Part shown: positions 26,643-35,116 of the stretch, one piece after another
Position numbering within the stretch: the stretch's first letter is position 1
How the letters are laid out: the number at the start of each line of letters is the position of its first letter
Source of the DNA: Nocardia sp. alder85J
GTDB lineage: Bacteria > Actinomycetota > Actinomycetes > Mycobacteriales > Mycobacteriaceae
Assembly (NCBI RefSeq): GCF_020176955.2
Contig: NZ_JAIUCZ020000016.1
Location: 1 to 64,000, forward strand
DNA length: 64,000 nucleotides
Reading direction: 5' to 3'
Made by a program: the position numbers and the translations under genes
The notes under the pieces: generated by a model
What the model saw: only the letters and a program-made list of their open reading frames with translations
Told to the model about the DNA's origin: nothing
Database searches by the model: none

Positions 26643-27554
26643 TCACTTCTTCTTGCGGCGCTTCGATTTCCCCTTGCGCAGCGAGCGGCTGCCGTACTTG
26701 TGCCGCAGGAAGGCGGCCGCGGCCGGGTATTCCTCGAGGGCCTTGCGGGCGGCATCGGCCTCGACCTGGGCCAGCTCGTCGTAGCCGGAAGTGTCGGCGC
26801 CGCGGGCGGCGGCCATCACCGCGCGGGAGCGGATGGCGGCCTGGGCCTCCACGGCGTCGCGATGGTCGCCGAGCACCGTCTGCAATTTCTTGGCGCGGTC
26901 GGCGAGTTCCACTGCCGGGCCATCGAGGATCCGGGCGGCCGCCTCCGCGGAATACCGCAATCGCTTGGCGCCCTTGCGGATCTCGTGCAGATGTTCGATG
27001 CGTTCGTCACCGGTGAGCTTGGATCCGGTGTGGGCCAGCCGTTGCAGGCGGTGGAAGTCGTCGCGCAGCACTCCGGAGAAGACGCGGGCGGCCTCGGCCT
27101 TGGCGTGCCGGCGACCCAACGGCGGGTGGTCGTGCCATCGGACCAGTCGGTCGTGCAGCGCCGAATAGCGGTCGCCGTCCAGCGCGTCGAGCACCTCCCG
27201 ATGGGCGGCAGCGTATTTCGCGCGCTCGTCGGACACCAGCCGCTCGGCGGCGGCGCGCTGCTCCGGCGGTTGTTCCGCGAGCAGGGTTTCGAACCGCTCC
27301 GCTCGCACCTCGGCATCGCGGGCCACGCCGAGCAAGCCCGCCAGCCACTGCAATTCGCCGCGCATCTCGTCGACGCGGTGTTGCCGCAGCACCGTCCGAT
27401 AGGAACGCAACACGCTGCGCAGCCGCCGGGTGGCGACGCGCATCTGGTGCACCGAATCCGGCGCGTCGGCGCGGACTTCGGGCTCGGTGGTCAGCAGGCT
27501 GTCGACGTCGTCGTCGAGGGCGGCGGCGAGCGCGGGACCGGCGGAGGTGTTCAT
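26643..27554 (-). CDS. CHAD domain protein
   Basis: The 303-aa all-helical protein carries the histidine- and basic-residue-rich CHAD signature (VHQMRVATRRLRSVLRSYR, then HLHEIRKGAKRLRYSAEAAA) in two halves. CHAD domains bind polyphosphate. Unlike the mycobacterial Rv2226 protein, no CYTH triphosphatase domain is fused. The C-terminus is a run of Lys/Arg (KGKSKRRKKK). ATG 27554 overlaps the previous stop by one base (TGATG), so it is the last gene of a translationally coupled operon. Confidence 0.92.
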   Translation of the reverse strand: MNTSAGPALAAALDDDVDSLLTTEPEVRADAPDSVHQMRVATRRLRSVLRSYRTVLRQHRVDEMRGELQWLAGLLGVARDAEVRAERFETLLAEQPPEQRAAAERLVSDERAKYAAAHREVLDALDGDRYSALHDRLVRWHDHPPLGRRHAKAEAARVFSGVLRDDFHRLQRLAHTGSKLTGDERIEHLHEIRKGAKRLRYSAEAAARILDGPAVELADRAKKLQTVLGDHRDAVEAQAAIRSRAVMAAARGADTSGYDELAQVEADAARKALEEYPAAAAFLRHKYGSRSLRKGKSKRRKKK

Positions 27555-28513
27555 CAGCTGCCCCGGAACTTGTCGGTCGCTTCGACCAGATGGTGGGTGA
27601 TGCCCGGTTCGGCGGCGGCGTGCCCGGCATCGGTGACCAGGTGCAACTGTGAATTCGGCCACGCCCGGTGCAGATCCCACGCGCTGACCGCCGGGCACAC
27701 CACGTCGTAGCGGCCCTGCACGATCACGCCGGGGATGTGCGCGATCTTGCCGACGTCACGCAGCAGCGCGTCCTCGTCGAAGAACGCGCCGTGCACGAAG
27801 TAGTGGTTCTCGATCTTCGCGAAGGCCAGCGCGAACCGCGGATCGGCCGATTCGGTGACCCGATCCGGTTGTGGCAGCAGCGAACTCGTCGCTCCCTCCC
27901 AGCTGGACCAGGCGACCGCGGCCGCCGTGGCGACCTGCGGGTCGGCGTCGTTCAACAATCGGTGATAGGCGCTCACGAGATCTCCTCGGCGCTCGGATTC
28001 CGGCACCGGCGCCAGGAATTTCTCCCATTCGTCCGGATAGATGTATCCGGCACTGCCGTTGTAATACCAGTCGATCTCCTTGCGGCGCAACAGGAAGACC
28101 CCGCGCAGCACCAGCTCGGTGACCCGTTCGGGATGAGTTTCGGCATAGGCCAGCGCCAGCGTCGACCCCCACGAGCCACCGAACACCTGCCATCGCTCGA
28201 CCCGGAGGAATGCGCGCAAGCGCTCGATGTCGGCCACCAGATGCCAGGTGGTGTTGGTCTCCAGGCTCGCGCCGTCGGCGATGTGCGGGGTGGACCGCCC
28301 GCAGCCACGCTGATCGAACAGCACGATCCGGTACGCCTGCGGATCGAAGAACTGCCGATGGAACGGCGAGGTGCCGCCGCCGGGCCCGCCGTGCAGGAAC
28401 ACCACCGGCTTCCCGTCCGGATTCCCGCTCTCCTCCCAGTACAGCTGCTGCCCGTCGCCCACGTCGAGCATTCCGCTGCGATGCGGTTCCAGGGCCGGGT
28501 ACAGCGGGCGCAT
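27554..28513 (-). CDS. pip: Prolyl aminopeptidase
   Basis: The 319-aa S33-family alpha/beta hydrolase has HGGPGGG (41-47), the nucleophile motif GGSWGS (S114), D270 in GRYDVVCP and H298 in TDAGHAA. Together with FDQRGCGRSTPH and GVFLLRRKEIDWYY these are diagnostic for proline iminopeptidase, which removes N-terminal proline from peptides in the cytoplasm. ATG 28513 shares a base with the stop of the lipoprotein gene (TGATG). Length and motif spacing are normal. Confidence 0.96.
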   Translation of the reverse strand: MRPLYPALEPHRSGMLDVGDGQQLYWEESGNPDGKPVVFLHGGPGGGTSPFHRQFFDPQAYRIVLFDQRGCGRSTPHIADGASLETNTTWHLVADIERLRAFLRVERWQVFGGSWGSTLALAYAETHPERVTELVLRGVFLLRRKEIDWYYNGSAGYIYPDEWEKFLAPVPESERRGDLVSAYHRLLNDADPQVATAAAVAWSSWEGATSSLLPQPDRVTESADPRFALAFAKIENHYFVHGAFFDEDALLRDVGKIAHIPGVIVQGRYDVVCPAVSAWDLHRAWPNSQLHLVTDAGHAAAEPGITHHLVEATDKFRGS

Positions 28514-28959
28514 CAGAACGCGATCCCCGAGGCGAGGTCGTTCAACTCCAGCGCCTGCAACGCCTGCGTCCGGACATCCGGGCAGTTCTTGACCATGAGC
28601 CGGTCTATCACAGCCTTGTCGGCCAGCACCTGGAGATTGATCGCACCGTTGCGGAAGGCCCAGTCGTGCACCTCGATATTGAGCGCCGCCCGGCCCAGCG
28701 TCGGCCCCTGGATCCGCCAGTCCGACAACTGCGGCTGGATGTCGTCACACAGCTGCTTCCCGACCGCGTCGGTGACCTGCACCTGCGCCGGACCGGTCGG
28801 TACGGCGGGCCCACCGGCGTGCGCCGACGTCGAGGACGAGGCGGGCCCGCTGGACCCGGCCGGCGCCGGCGACCCACTGGTCCCGCACCCGGCGACCAGT
28901 ACCGCCGTCGTCGTCGCAACCCCCAGCATCACGCGAGTTGCCCACCGCCTGTGCACCAT
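28513..28959 (-). CDS. Putative lipoprotein
   Basis: The 148-aa product has a type II signal peptide with lipobox LVAGC (about 21-25), then a Ser/Pro/Ala-rich spacer and a small folded domain (about 60-148, GKQLCDDIQPQLSDW, LNIEVHDWAFRNGAINLQVL) with one cysteine pair. I do not recognise the domain; similar Nocardia and mycobacterial lipoproteins are uncharacterised. It is the first gene of the coupled lipoprotein-pip-CHAD unit. Confidence 0.85.
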   Translation of the reverse strand: MVHRRWATRVMLGVATTTAVLVAGCGTSGSPAPAGSSGPASSSTSAHAGGPAVPTGPAQVQVTDAVGKQLCDDIQPQLSDWRIQGPTLGRAALNIEVHDWAFRNGAINLQVLADKAVIDRLMVKNCPDVRTQALQALELNDLASGIAF

Positions 28960-29107
28960 CTACCAGTCCTCCACTCATGATCCGTCGAGTCCGAGTCTGC
29001 CACCGATTGCTCGGTATGTGCCCCTGGACGTCGAGTCGTCAACAGCGTGAGGCGGTACGCGATCCACCCCGAAACGGCAACTGCCGCATGGCCGAACCGG
29101 CGACGAA

Positions 29108-29970
29108 CTATCCGCCGACCACGTCGTCGGCCGACGAGGCCGTGAACAGGCGCCGGGAATATTCCTTCAGTTGAGCCGGGCTTGCTGCACGCACTATGGA
29201 GGTCACATCGTCGGACAACGCTCCGAACCGATACGACATCTGGTCGATCACCAGTTCGGCTTGGCCCTGTACGCGGCCCCCGGCCCACTCTTCGGTCAAT
29301 AGTTCTGCCAGGACCTCGCTGCGGAGTCCTTTCTTGAGCTCGTCCCGGACTCCTTCCGTGAGTTGGTCGCGGAGTTTTTCTATGACCTCGTCCCGGACTC
29401 CCGCCATGACCTCGTCGCGAAGTCCTTCTATAACCTCGTCGCGGAGTCCTTCCGCGAGCTCGTCCCGGATTGCTTGTGAGATCATCACCATGGCCCCCTT
29501 CGCGTGTGGTCCGATCCGGTCTATCAGTGGCAGCAATGCCTTCGCGCTCGTGCTGCCCACGGTAAAAATGTACTCCAGCAGTCGTCGTAACTGTGGCTCA
29601 GTCAGCTCCCGCAGATCCTCTTCGAGGGGCTCCAAATCCTCGTCCAGATGCGTATTGCCCGGCACCAGGCGCAACGCGGCCAGTGCAACACCTACGATCA
29701 CAGGCTTTCGTGCCCGCAGTTGCTCTACCCCGATGGCATTGACGTCGTCGAGCAGGAAGCGCAGCCTCGGCAGATAGCCGCCCAGCGGCTCCGTAGTTCC
29801 GCGGGCACGAAACTGACGGACTGCCGCTCCATCACGGTCCAGTCGAACCGTGTCGCGATTGCGGGTGACAGTACCCCCCGCACCTCTCCGATCGCGGTCT
29901 CGGCCTGCGACAGCTCGGCCCGGAAATAGGCATCGTGTGGGTTGCTCGGTTTCTCCCCCATGTCCGGCAA
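29108..29970 (-). pseudogene. Decayed Rpn-family PD-(D/E)XK nuclease with octapeptide repeats
   Basis: The 5' part (from 29970) encodes NPHDAYFRAELSQAETAIGE and a short continuation typical of the N-terminus of recombination-promoting nucleases (Rpn, COG5464). It then jumps, near 29770 and with a frame change, straight to GGYLPRLRFLLDDV, a region that in intact members lies after the catalytic core. About 100 codons holding the active site appear deleted. The 3' part stays open from about 29701 (GTG) and contains six 8-residue repeats of the form RDEVIEGL, encoded by 24-bp DNA repeats at about 29335-29475. The C-terminal fragment may still be expressed. Confidence 0.75.
29335..29475 (-). repeat. 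24-bp tandem repeats in the Rpn remnant
   Basis: Six imperfect copies encode RDELAEGL, RDEVIEGL, RDEVMAGV, RDEVIEKL, RDQLTEGV and RDELKKGL in series. The repeats form a charged helical stretch before the Rpn C-terminal domain. Confidence 0.8.
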
Positions 29971-30097
29971 ACTACCGGCGCCGCGGCAGCCGCGCCACTG
30001 TCATTGTGAAACCTCGATGTGAAACCTTTGTGCTGCAAGCGAACACGGCGTGTCGTGCATGGGTGTGTCCGATGGTACGGCTTGGTGCGACCGTCAC

Positions 30098-30988
30098 TCA
30101 GCCGTGGAATCCGTTGCGCAAGTGGGTGAGTAGTTCGTCGACGAAGGGGGCATGGGCTGCGTCGGGATGGCCGGGGGAGAGGTCGAGAGTGCGCCAGGGG
30201 TGCAGAGCGGCAAGGGGCGCAAGGCGTTCGGCGAGGTCGATTTCGGCGGGGGTGACGGGGCCGGTGCTGCGCCAGGCGTCGAAATACGCCTCGCGGTGCG
30301 GGTCTCGGAGGGTGCGCATCGACAGGAACGGGTGTGTGAGGAGGGCGTCGCCCCAGTCGAAGAACCTGGTGCCGGTGGCGAAGACGTGACCGGGGAACAG
30401 GTCGTTGTGTTCCAGGCTCAGGCGGTCGTAGCGCTCGAGTTCGGTGGCGGCAGCGGTGATCGCGGGAGCCAGGCCGGGGACGCGGTGTTCGTAGTGGTGG
30501 TACACCGCCAGCAACCGGGTCGGTGGGAGGTGGGGGACGCCGGTGGCGCGCAGTTCGGTGATGTGTGCGGAAAGGCGTTGCTGCACAAGGGCATATGTGT
30601 GCAGGGCGGCCGACCAGCGATCCGGGTCGGTGCGGACGGCGGTGCCGAACGAGGTGCGGTCGGCCGCGTCGACGGGCAGGGTGGGGCCGCCGTCGGGGGT
30701 GAGGAACCAGCCGTTGTCGCGGTGTACGGCAAGGGGTTTCAGGACGGCGTCGGGTGCCAGGCGGTGCAGGGCCGCCAGCAGCGGGCCCTCGTGGGCGAAG
30801 GCGCGGGCGCATGCCTTGGCCCAGACCGGGCCCGCGGTGGTGGGGATGCGGGTGAGCAGGGTCCAGTCCCGGCGGCGCATCTCCTCGGCGGGGCCGGTCA
30901 CGGTGATGCCCGAGGAGAGCAATTCGTCGGTCGCCCACTGCACGAGCGGTTGTAGCGGCTGGTTCGCCACGGATACGGGGACGGTCAT
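30098..30988 (-). CDS. Aminoglycoside-phosphotransferase-fold kinase
   Basis: The 296-aa protein has the APH/choline-kinase catalytic loop in the form LEHNDLFPGHVF and the metal-binding FDWGDALLTHPF. The N-lobe is poorly conserved (TTAGPVWAKACARAFAHEGP could hold the ATP lysine). Substrates of such actinobacterial kinases range from antibiotics to sugars and cannot be told here. ATG 30988 has GGAG 7 nt upstream. It stands alone after the panB terminator hairpin. Confidence 0.85.
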   Translation of the reverse strand: MTVPVSVANQPLQPLVQWATDELLSSGITVTGPAEEMRRRDWTLLTRIPTTAGPVWAKACARAFAHEGPLLAALHRLAPDAVLKPLAVHRDNGWFLTPDGGPTLPVDAADRTSFGTAVRTDPDRWSAALHTYALVQQRLSAHITELRATGVPHLPPTRLLAVYHHYEHRVPGLAPAITAAATELERYDRLSLEHNDLFPGHVFATGTRFFDWGDALLTHPFLSMRTLRDPHREAYFDAWRSTGPVTPAEIDLAERLAPLAALHPWRTLDLSPGHPDAAHAPFVDELLTHLRNGFHG

Positions 30989-31038
30989 CGGTGGGCTCCG
31001 AATTGCCGTGCCCGGATGTGCACCCGGGGTGCGACCGG

Positions 31039-31080
31039 TGTGGTGACGGGTCTGTGGTGACGGGTCTGTGGTGACGCGGG
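31039..31080. repeat. 14-bp tandem repeat, about 2.7 copies
   Basis: TGTGGTGACGGGTC occurs at 31039-31052 and 31053-31066, with a third partial copy to about 31080. It lies upstream of the kinase gene, in its probable promoter area. Confidence 0.8.
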
Positions 31081-31110
31081 CGAGCGGCATGAGCGCGACC
31101 GTACCCAGGA

Positions 31111-31153
31111 CGATCCGCCGGACGCATCGGGTTTTCCAGCGTCCGGCGGATCG
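31111..31153 (-). terminator. panB terminator hairpin
   Basis: CGATCCGCCGGACGC (31111-31125) pairs perfectly with GCGTCCGGCGGATCG (31139-31153) around a 13-nt loop, 10 bp past the panB stop. A 15-bp GC-rich stem is ample for termination. Confidence 0.8.
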
Positions 31154-31163
31154 GCCGTGCGGA

Positions 31164-32012
31164 TCAGAAAATATGTTCCGGACCTGGGAAGACCCCGCGG
31201 CGAACCTCGTCGGCGTAGGTGGCCGCGGCGGTGCGGAGCTGGTCGCCGAGCTGGGTGAACTGCTTCACGAAGCGGGCGGTCTTGCCGCTGGTGTAGCCGG
31301 CCATGTCCTGCCAGACCAGCACCTGGGCGTCGCATTCCGCGCCGGCGCCGATGCCGACGGTCGGGATGGTCAGTTTGCGGGTGACCTGGCCCGCCAGGTC
31401 GGCCGGCACCATTTCGATGACGACCGCGGCGGCCCCGGCCTCCTGGACCGCGATGGCGTCGGCGATCAGCTGCTCGGCGGCGTCACCGCGGCCCTGCACC
31501 CGGAAGCCGCCGAGGGTGTTGACGCTCTGCGGGGTGAAGCCGATGTGGGCGATGACCGGGATGCCCGAGGCGGTCAGGGTGGCGATGTGCTCCGCAACGC
31601 GTTCGCCGCCTTCGAGTTTCACCGCGTGCGCGCCGCCCTCCTTCAGGAAGCGGACGGCGGAGGCCAGGGCCTGGGCCGGGCTGCCCTCGTAGCTGCCGAA
31701 CGGCAGATCGGCCACGACCAGGGCGTGCGGAGCGCCGCGGACCACGCCGCGGACCAGGGGGAGCAACTCGTCCACGGTGATCGGCACCGTGGTGTCGTAG
31801 CCGTAGACGACGTTGGCGGCCGAGTCGCCGACCAGCAGTACGGGGATGCCGGCCTCGTCGAACAGCTTCGCCGTCGAGTAGTCATAGGCGGTGAGCATCG
31901 ACCAGCGCTCACCGGCTGCCTTCCACTGCTGCAGGTGCTGTACTCGCGTCTTCTTGGAAGTCCGCGGCGCCGCGCCGTAGGCAGGGGTTTCCGAAGTGGA
32001 TTCGGACATCAT
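31164..32012 (-). CDS. panB: 3-methyl-2-oxobutanoate hydroxymethyltransferase
   Basis: The 282-aa TIM-barrel enzyme transfers a hydroxymethyl group from methylene-THF to alpha-ketoisovalerate, the first committed step to pantothenate. The motifs are canonical: MLTAYDYSTAKLFDEAGIPV, VGDSAANVVYGYDTT, VADLPFGSYEG, VKLEGG, AHIGFTPQS, TIPTVGIGAG and QVLVWQDMAG. ATG 32012 (or 32009) follows AAGGGA. It is divergent from the Hip1-like protease gene, the same arrangement as Rv2225 with Rv2224c. A 15-bp hairpin follows the stop. Confidence 0.97.
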   Translation of the reverse strand: MMSESTSETPAYGAAPRTSKKTRVQHLQQWKAAGERWSMLTAYDYSTAKLFDEAGIPVLLVGDSAANVVYGYDTTVPITVDELLPLVRGVVRGAPHALVVADLPFGSYEGSPAQALASAVRFLKEGGAHAVKLEGGERVAEHIATLTASGIPVIAHIGFTPQSVNTLGGFRVQGRGDAAEQLIADAIAVQEAGAAAVVIEMVPADLAGQVTRKLTIPTVGIGAGAECDAQVLVWQDMAGYTSGKTARFVKQFTQLGDQLRTAAATYADEVRRGVFPGPEHIF

Positions 32013-32105
32013 CGTCCCTTTCGTCGGTCCTCGAGGCCCGTGTGGGTCCCCGGGTGGTGTAGACCAGCCCAGTCTGCCCCGGTCCGACACGCCGCTGAAG
32101 GCGGT

Positions 32106-32133
32106 ACGGCCATGGAATTGGTCACATGGCCGT
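32106..32133. promoter_or_regulatory. 28-bp inverted repeat between panB and the Hip1-like gene
   Basis: ACGGCCATG-N10-CATGGCCGT is perfect over 9-bp arms and ends 18 bp before the protease ATG. It could be an operator for the divergent pair. Confidence 0.5.
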
Positions 32134-32151
32134 GGATGGCAGGATCGTGCA

Positions 32152-33696
32152 ATGACCTTGTCGCGATCCGGTCGATGTGCAGTCCTGGCCGCCACCCTGT
32201 TGACGGCCGCCGCGTGTTCGACATCACAGGTGGTGCCCGGCACGCCCGCACCGGCCGTCCCGACCCCCGCCGGGCTGGAGAAGTTCTACAACCAGACGGT
32301 GCAGTGGAGCGGGTGCGACACCTTCGGCGGCGATCAGAGCAGCCGGTTCCCGGTCGGCACCCAGTGTGCCCACGTCACCGTTCCGATCGATTACGCGAAT
32401 CCGGACGGCGGCACCGCGCAGATCGCGATCTCCCGGATCAAGGCGACCGGGAAGAAGGTCGGATCGCTGCTGTTCAACCCGGGCGGTCCGGGCCAGGCCG
32501 GGCTGTGGATGGCCACGCAGGGCCAGGACTCGCGCCTGTCCCAGCATTTCGACCGGGTCGGCTTCGATCCGCGGGGCGTCGGCGCCTCGACGCCGCAGAT
32601 CAGCTGCCTGACCGCCCAGGAGTGGGATGCGGAACGGGCGGAACCGCCGAAGGACGGTTCGCCGGCCGGGGTCGCCGCCGCGGAGGACGAGAACAAGCAG
32701 TTCGCCGCGCACTGTTCGGAGCGCACCGGCAACGACGTCCTGGAGCATGTCGGCACCCGTGAGGTGGTGCAGGACATGGATGTGATCCGGGCCGTGCTCG
32801 GCGACCAGAAGCTCACCTACGTCGGCTATTCGTACGGCACCCGGCTGGGTTACTCGTACGCCGAGCGGTTCCCGGAGCGGGTGCGCGCGATGGTGCTCGA
32901 CGGCGCGGTCGATCCGGACGCCGACCCGATCAAGGAGTCGGTGCAGCAGGCCGCCGGCTTCCAGAAGGCGTTCGACGCCTACGCCACCGACTGCGCCGCG
33001 AAGCCGGACTGTCCGCTGGGCCCGGATCCGGCGCAGGCGGTGCCGAAATTCCGCACCCTGCTCGCACCGCTGTGGGACCACCCGGCGCCGACCAAGGACG
33101 GCCGTGGGCTGTCGTTCGGCGACGCGATCACCGGCGTGCAGAACACCCTGTACGCCGAGGACAACTGGAACGTGCTCAGCGCCGGGCTGGCGCAGCTGTC
33201 GAGCGGATCGGGCGATCTGCTGCTGAAGCTGGCGGATCTGTACAACGGCCGCCGCAACGACGGCAGCTACGACAATTCCCAGGACGCGTTCCTGGCCATC
33301 CACTGCGTGGACGATCCGGCGGTCAAGGATCGCCAGGCGGTCGACGAGCAGGATCGCGAATACCGGAAGGTTGCTCCGTTCCTCGACGACGGTCACGGCG
33401 GCGATCAGGCGCCGCTGGAGTTGTGCGCATTCTGGCCGGTGCCCAATACCGGTACCCCGCACAAGGTTTCGATAGCCGGACTGCCGAAGACGGTGGTCAT
33501 CTCGACCACCCAGGATCCGGCCACGCCCTATCAGGCCGGCGTCGATCTGGCCCAGGAACTGGGGGCCGCGCTGATCACCAACAAGGGCACCCGGCACACC
33601 GTGTTCCTCTCCGGCGGAGTGGCCTGTGTGGACAACGCGGTGTTCGACTATCTGATCGACCTGAAGGAGCCCCCGAGCGGGCTCACCTGTGGTTAG
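32152..33696 (+). CDS. Hip1/CaeA-like exported serine protease or esterase
   Basis: The 514-aa alpha/beta hydrolase has a lipoprotein signal (lipobox TAAAC near residue 22), the oxyanion motif NPGGPGQAG, the nucleophile elbow GYSYG (S227) and the C-terminal acid and histidine in TTQDPATPY and GTRHTVF. This matches mycobacterial Rv2223c/Rv2224c (Hip1), cell-envelope serine hydrolases that process proteins and modulate host responses. Only one copy is present, against two in tandem in M. tuberculosis. It is followed by glnA2 after 59 bp, as there. Confidence 0.92.
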   Translation: MTLSRSGRCAVLAATLLTAAACSTSQVVPGTPAPAVPTPAGLEKFYNQTVQWSGCDTFGGDQSSRFPVGTQCAHVTVPIDYANPDGGTAQIAISRIKATGKKVGSLLFNPGGPGQAGLWMATQGQDSRLSQHFDRVGFDPRGVGASTPQISCLTAQEWDAERAEPPKDGSPAGVAAAEDENKQFAAHCSERTGNDVLEHVGTREVVQDMDVIRAVLGDQKLTYVGYSYGTRLGYSYAERFPERVRAMVLDGAVDPDADPIKESVQQAAGFQKAFDAYATDCAAKPDCPLGPDPAQAVPKFRTLLAPLWDHPAPTKDGRGLSFGDAITGVQNTLYAEDNWNVLSAGLAQLSSGSGDLLLKLADLYNGRRNDGSYDNSQDAFLAIHCVDDPAVKDRQAVDEQDREYRKVAPFLDDGHGGDQAPLELCAFWPVPNTGTPHKVSIAGLPKTVVISTTQDPATPYQAGVDLAQELGAALITNKGTRHTVFLSGGVACVDNAVFDYLIDLKEPPSGLTCG

Positions 33697-33742
33697 TTCA
33701 GCACTGTGTTCGCCATGTAACACGGATTTAACTCGGCATGCT

Positions 33743-33748
33743 TACGCT
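33743..33748 (+). promoter_or_regulatory. Candidate -10 of a leaderless glnA2 transcript
   Basis: TACGCT is exactly 7 nt before the ATG at 33756, and no Shine-Dalgarno is seen. Confidence 0.5.
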
Positions 33749-33755
33749 CGCGCGT

Positions 33756-35093
33756 ATGGATCGCCAGAAAGAATTCGTGCTGCGGACGCTCGAGGAGCGT
33801 GACATCCGTTTCGTACGGCTGTGGTTCACGGATGTCTTGGGGTATCTCAAGTCGGTCGCGATCGCGCCGGCGGAGTTGGAGGGCGCCTTCGAGGAGGGTA
33901 TCGGCTTCGACGGTTCGGCGATCGAGGGCTTCGCTCGCGTCTCGGAGGCCGACATGGTCGCCAAGCCGGACCCCTCGACCTTCCAGGTGCTGCCCTGGGC
34001 CACCAGCAAGGGCCATCAGCATTCCGCCCGGATGTTCTGTGACATCGCCATGCCCGACGGTTCGCCGTCCTGGGCCGACCCGCGCCACGTGCTGCGCCGG
34101 CAGCTGAACAAGGCCGCCGATCTCGGCTTCAGTTGCTATGTGCATCCGGAGATCGAGTTCTTCCTGCTGAAGGCCGGGCTCCCCAACTCGGCCCCGGTCC
34201 CGGTCGACAACGGCGGCTTCTTCGACCAGGCGGTGCACGACGAGGCGCCGAACTTCCGCCGCCACGCCATCGACGCGCTGGAGTCGATGGGCATCTCGGT
34301 GGAGTTCAGCCATCACGAGGGCGCCCCCGGCCAGCAGGAGATCGACCTGCGCTACGCCGACGCGCTGTCCATGGCCGACAACGTGATGACCTTCCGCTAC
34401 CTCATCAAGGAGGTGGCGATCGACGAGGGTGTGCGGGCGTCGTTCATGCCCAAGCCGTTCGCGGAGCATCCGGGCTCGGCCATGCACACCCACATGAGCC
34501 TGTTCGAGGGTGAGCAGAACGCCTTCGCCGATCCGGACGATCCGCTCAACCTCTCGGAGACCGCGCGGGCCTTCATCGCCGGTGTCCTGGAGCACGCCAA
34601 CGAGATCAGCGCGGTCACCAACCAGTGGGTGAACTCCTACAAGCGCCTGGTGCACGGCGGCGAGGCGCCGACGGCGGTGTCGTGGGGCCGGTCCAACCGC
34701 TCGGCGCTGGTCCGGGTGCCGATGTACACGCCGAACAAGTCCTCCTCGCGGCGGGTCGAGATCCGCAGCCCCGATTCCGCCTGCAATCCGTACCTGGCGT
34801 TCGCGGTGCTGCTGGCCGCCGGGCTGCGCGGGATCGAGAAGGGCTACACGCTGCCGCCGGAGGCCGAGGACGACGTGTGGTCGCTGACCCAGGCCGAGCG
34901 CCGGGCCATGGGTTTCAAGGAACTGCCCACCAGCCTGGACGAGGCGTTGCAGGCGATGGAGCGGTCGGAGCTGGTCGCCGAGACGCTGGGCGAGCACGTC
35001 TTCGACTTCTTCCTGCGCAACAAGCGGCGGGAATGGGCGGGCTACCGGGCCCAGGTCACCCCCTACGAACTGCAGGAGTATCTGGATCTGTGA
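33756..35093 (+). CDS. glnA2: Type I glutamine synthetase GlnA2
   Basis: The 445-aa enzyme makes glutamine from glutamate, ammonia and ATP. It begins MDRQKEFVLRTLEERDIRFV, as in the GlnA2 orthologue, and has the FDGSAIEGFARV latch region, HPEIEFFLL, the GHQHSARM and SAMHTHMSL metal-site blocks and the NRSALVRVP loop. The C-terminal adenylylation segment NLYDLPPE of GlnA1 is here KGYTLPPE, so the regulatory tyrosine is not in the usual place. The start at 33756 was preferred to 33738 by homology and by the TACGCT spacing. The order protease-glnA2-glnE matches M. tuberculosis. Confidence 0.95.
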   Translation: MDRQKEFVLRTLEERDIRFVRLWFTDVLGYLKSVAIAPAELEGAFEEGIGFDGSAIEGFARVSEADMVAKPDPSTFQVLPWATSKGHQHSARMFCDIAMPDGSPSWADPRHVLRRQLNKAADLGFSCYVHPEIEFFLLKAGLPNSAPVPVDNGGFFDQAVHDEAPNFRRHAIDALESMGISVEFSHHEGAPGQQEIDLRYADALSMADNVMTFRYLIKEVAIDEGVRASFMPKPFAEHPGSAMHTHMSLFEGEQNAFADPDDPLNLSETARAFIAGVLEHANEISAVTNQWVNSYKRLVHGGEAPTAVSWGRSNRSALVRVPMYTPNKSSSRRVEIRSPDSACNPYLAFAVLLAAGLRGIEKGYTLPPEAEDDVWSLTQAERRAMGFKELPTSLDEALQAMERSELVAETLGEHVFDFFLRNKRREWAGYRAQVTPYELQEYLDL

Positions 35094-35104
35094 CCCATAC
35101 CATG

Positions 35105-35110
35105 TAACTT
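35105..35110 (+). promoter_or_regulatory. Candidate -10 of a leaderless glnE transcript
   Basis: TAACTT lies 6 nt before the glnE ATG at 35117. The GAAGG next to the ATG is too close to serve as RBS. Confidence 0.45.
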
Positions 35111-35116
35111 GAAGGC

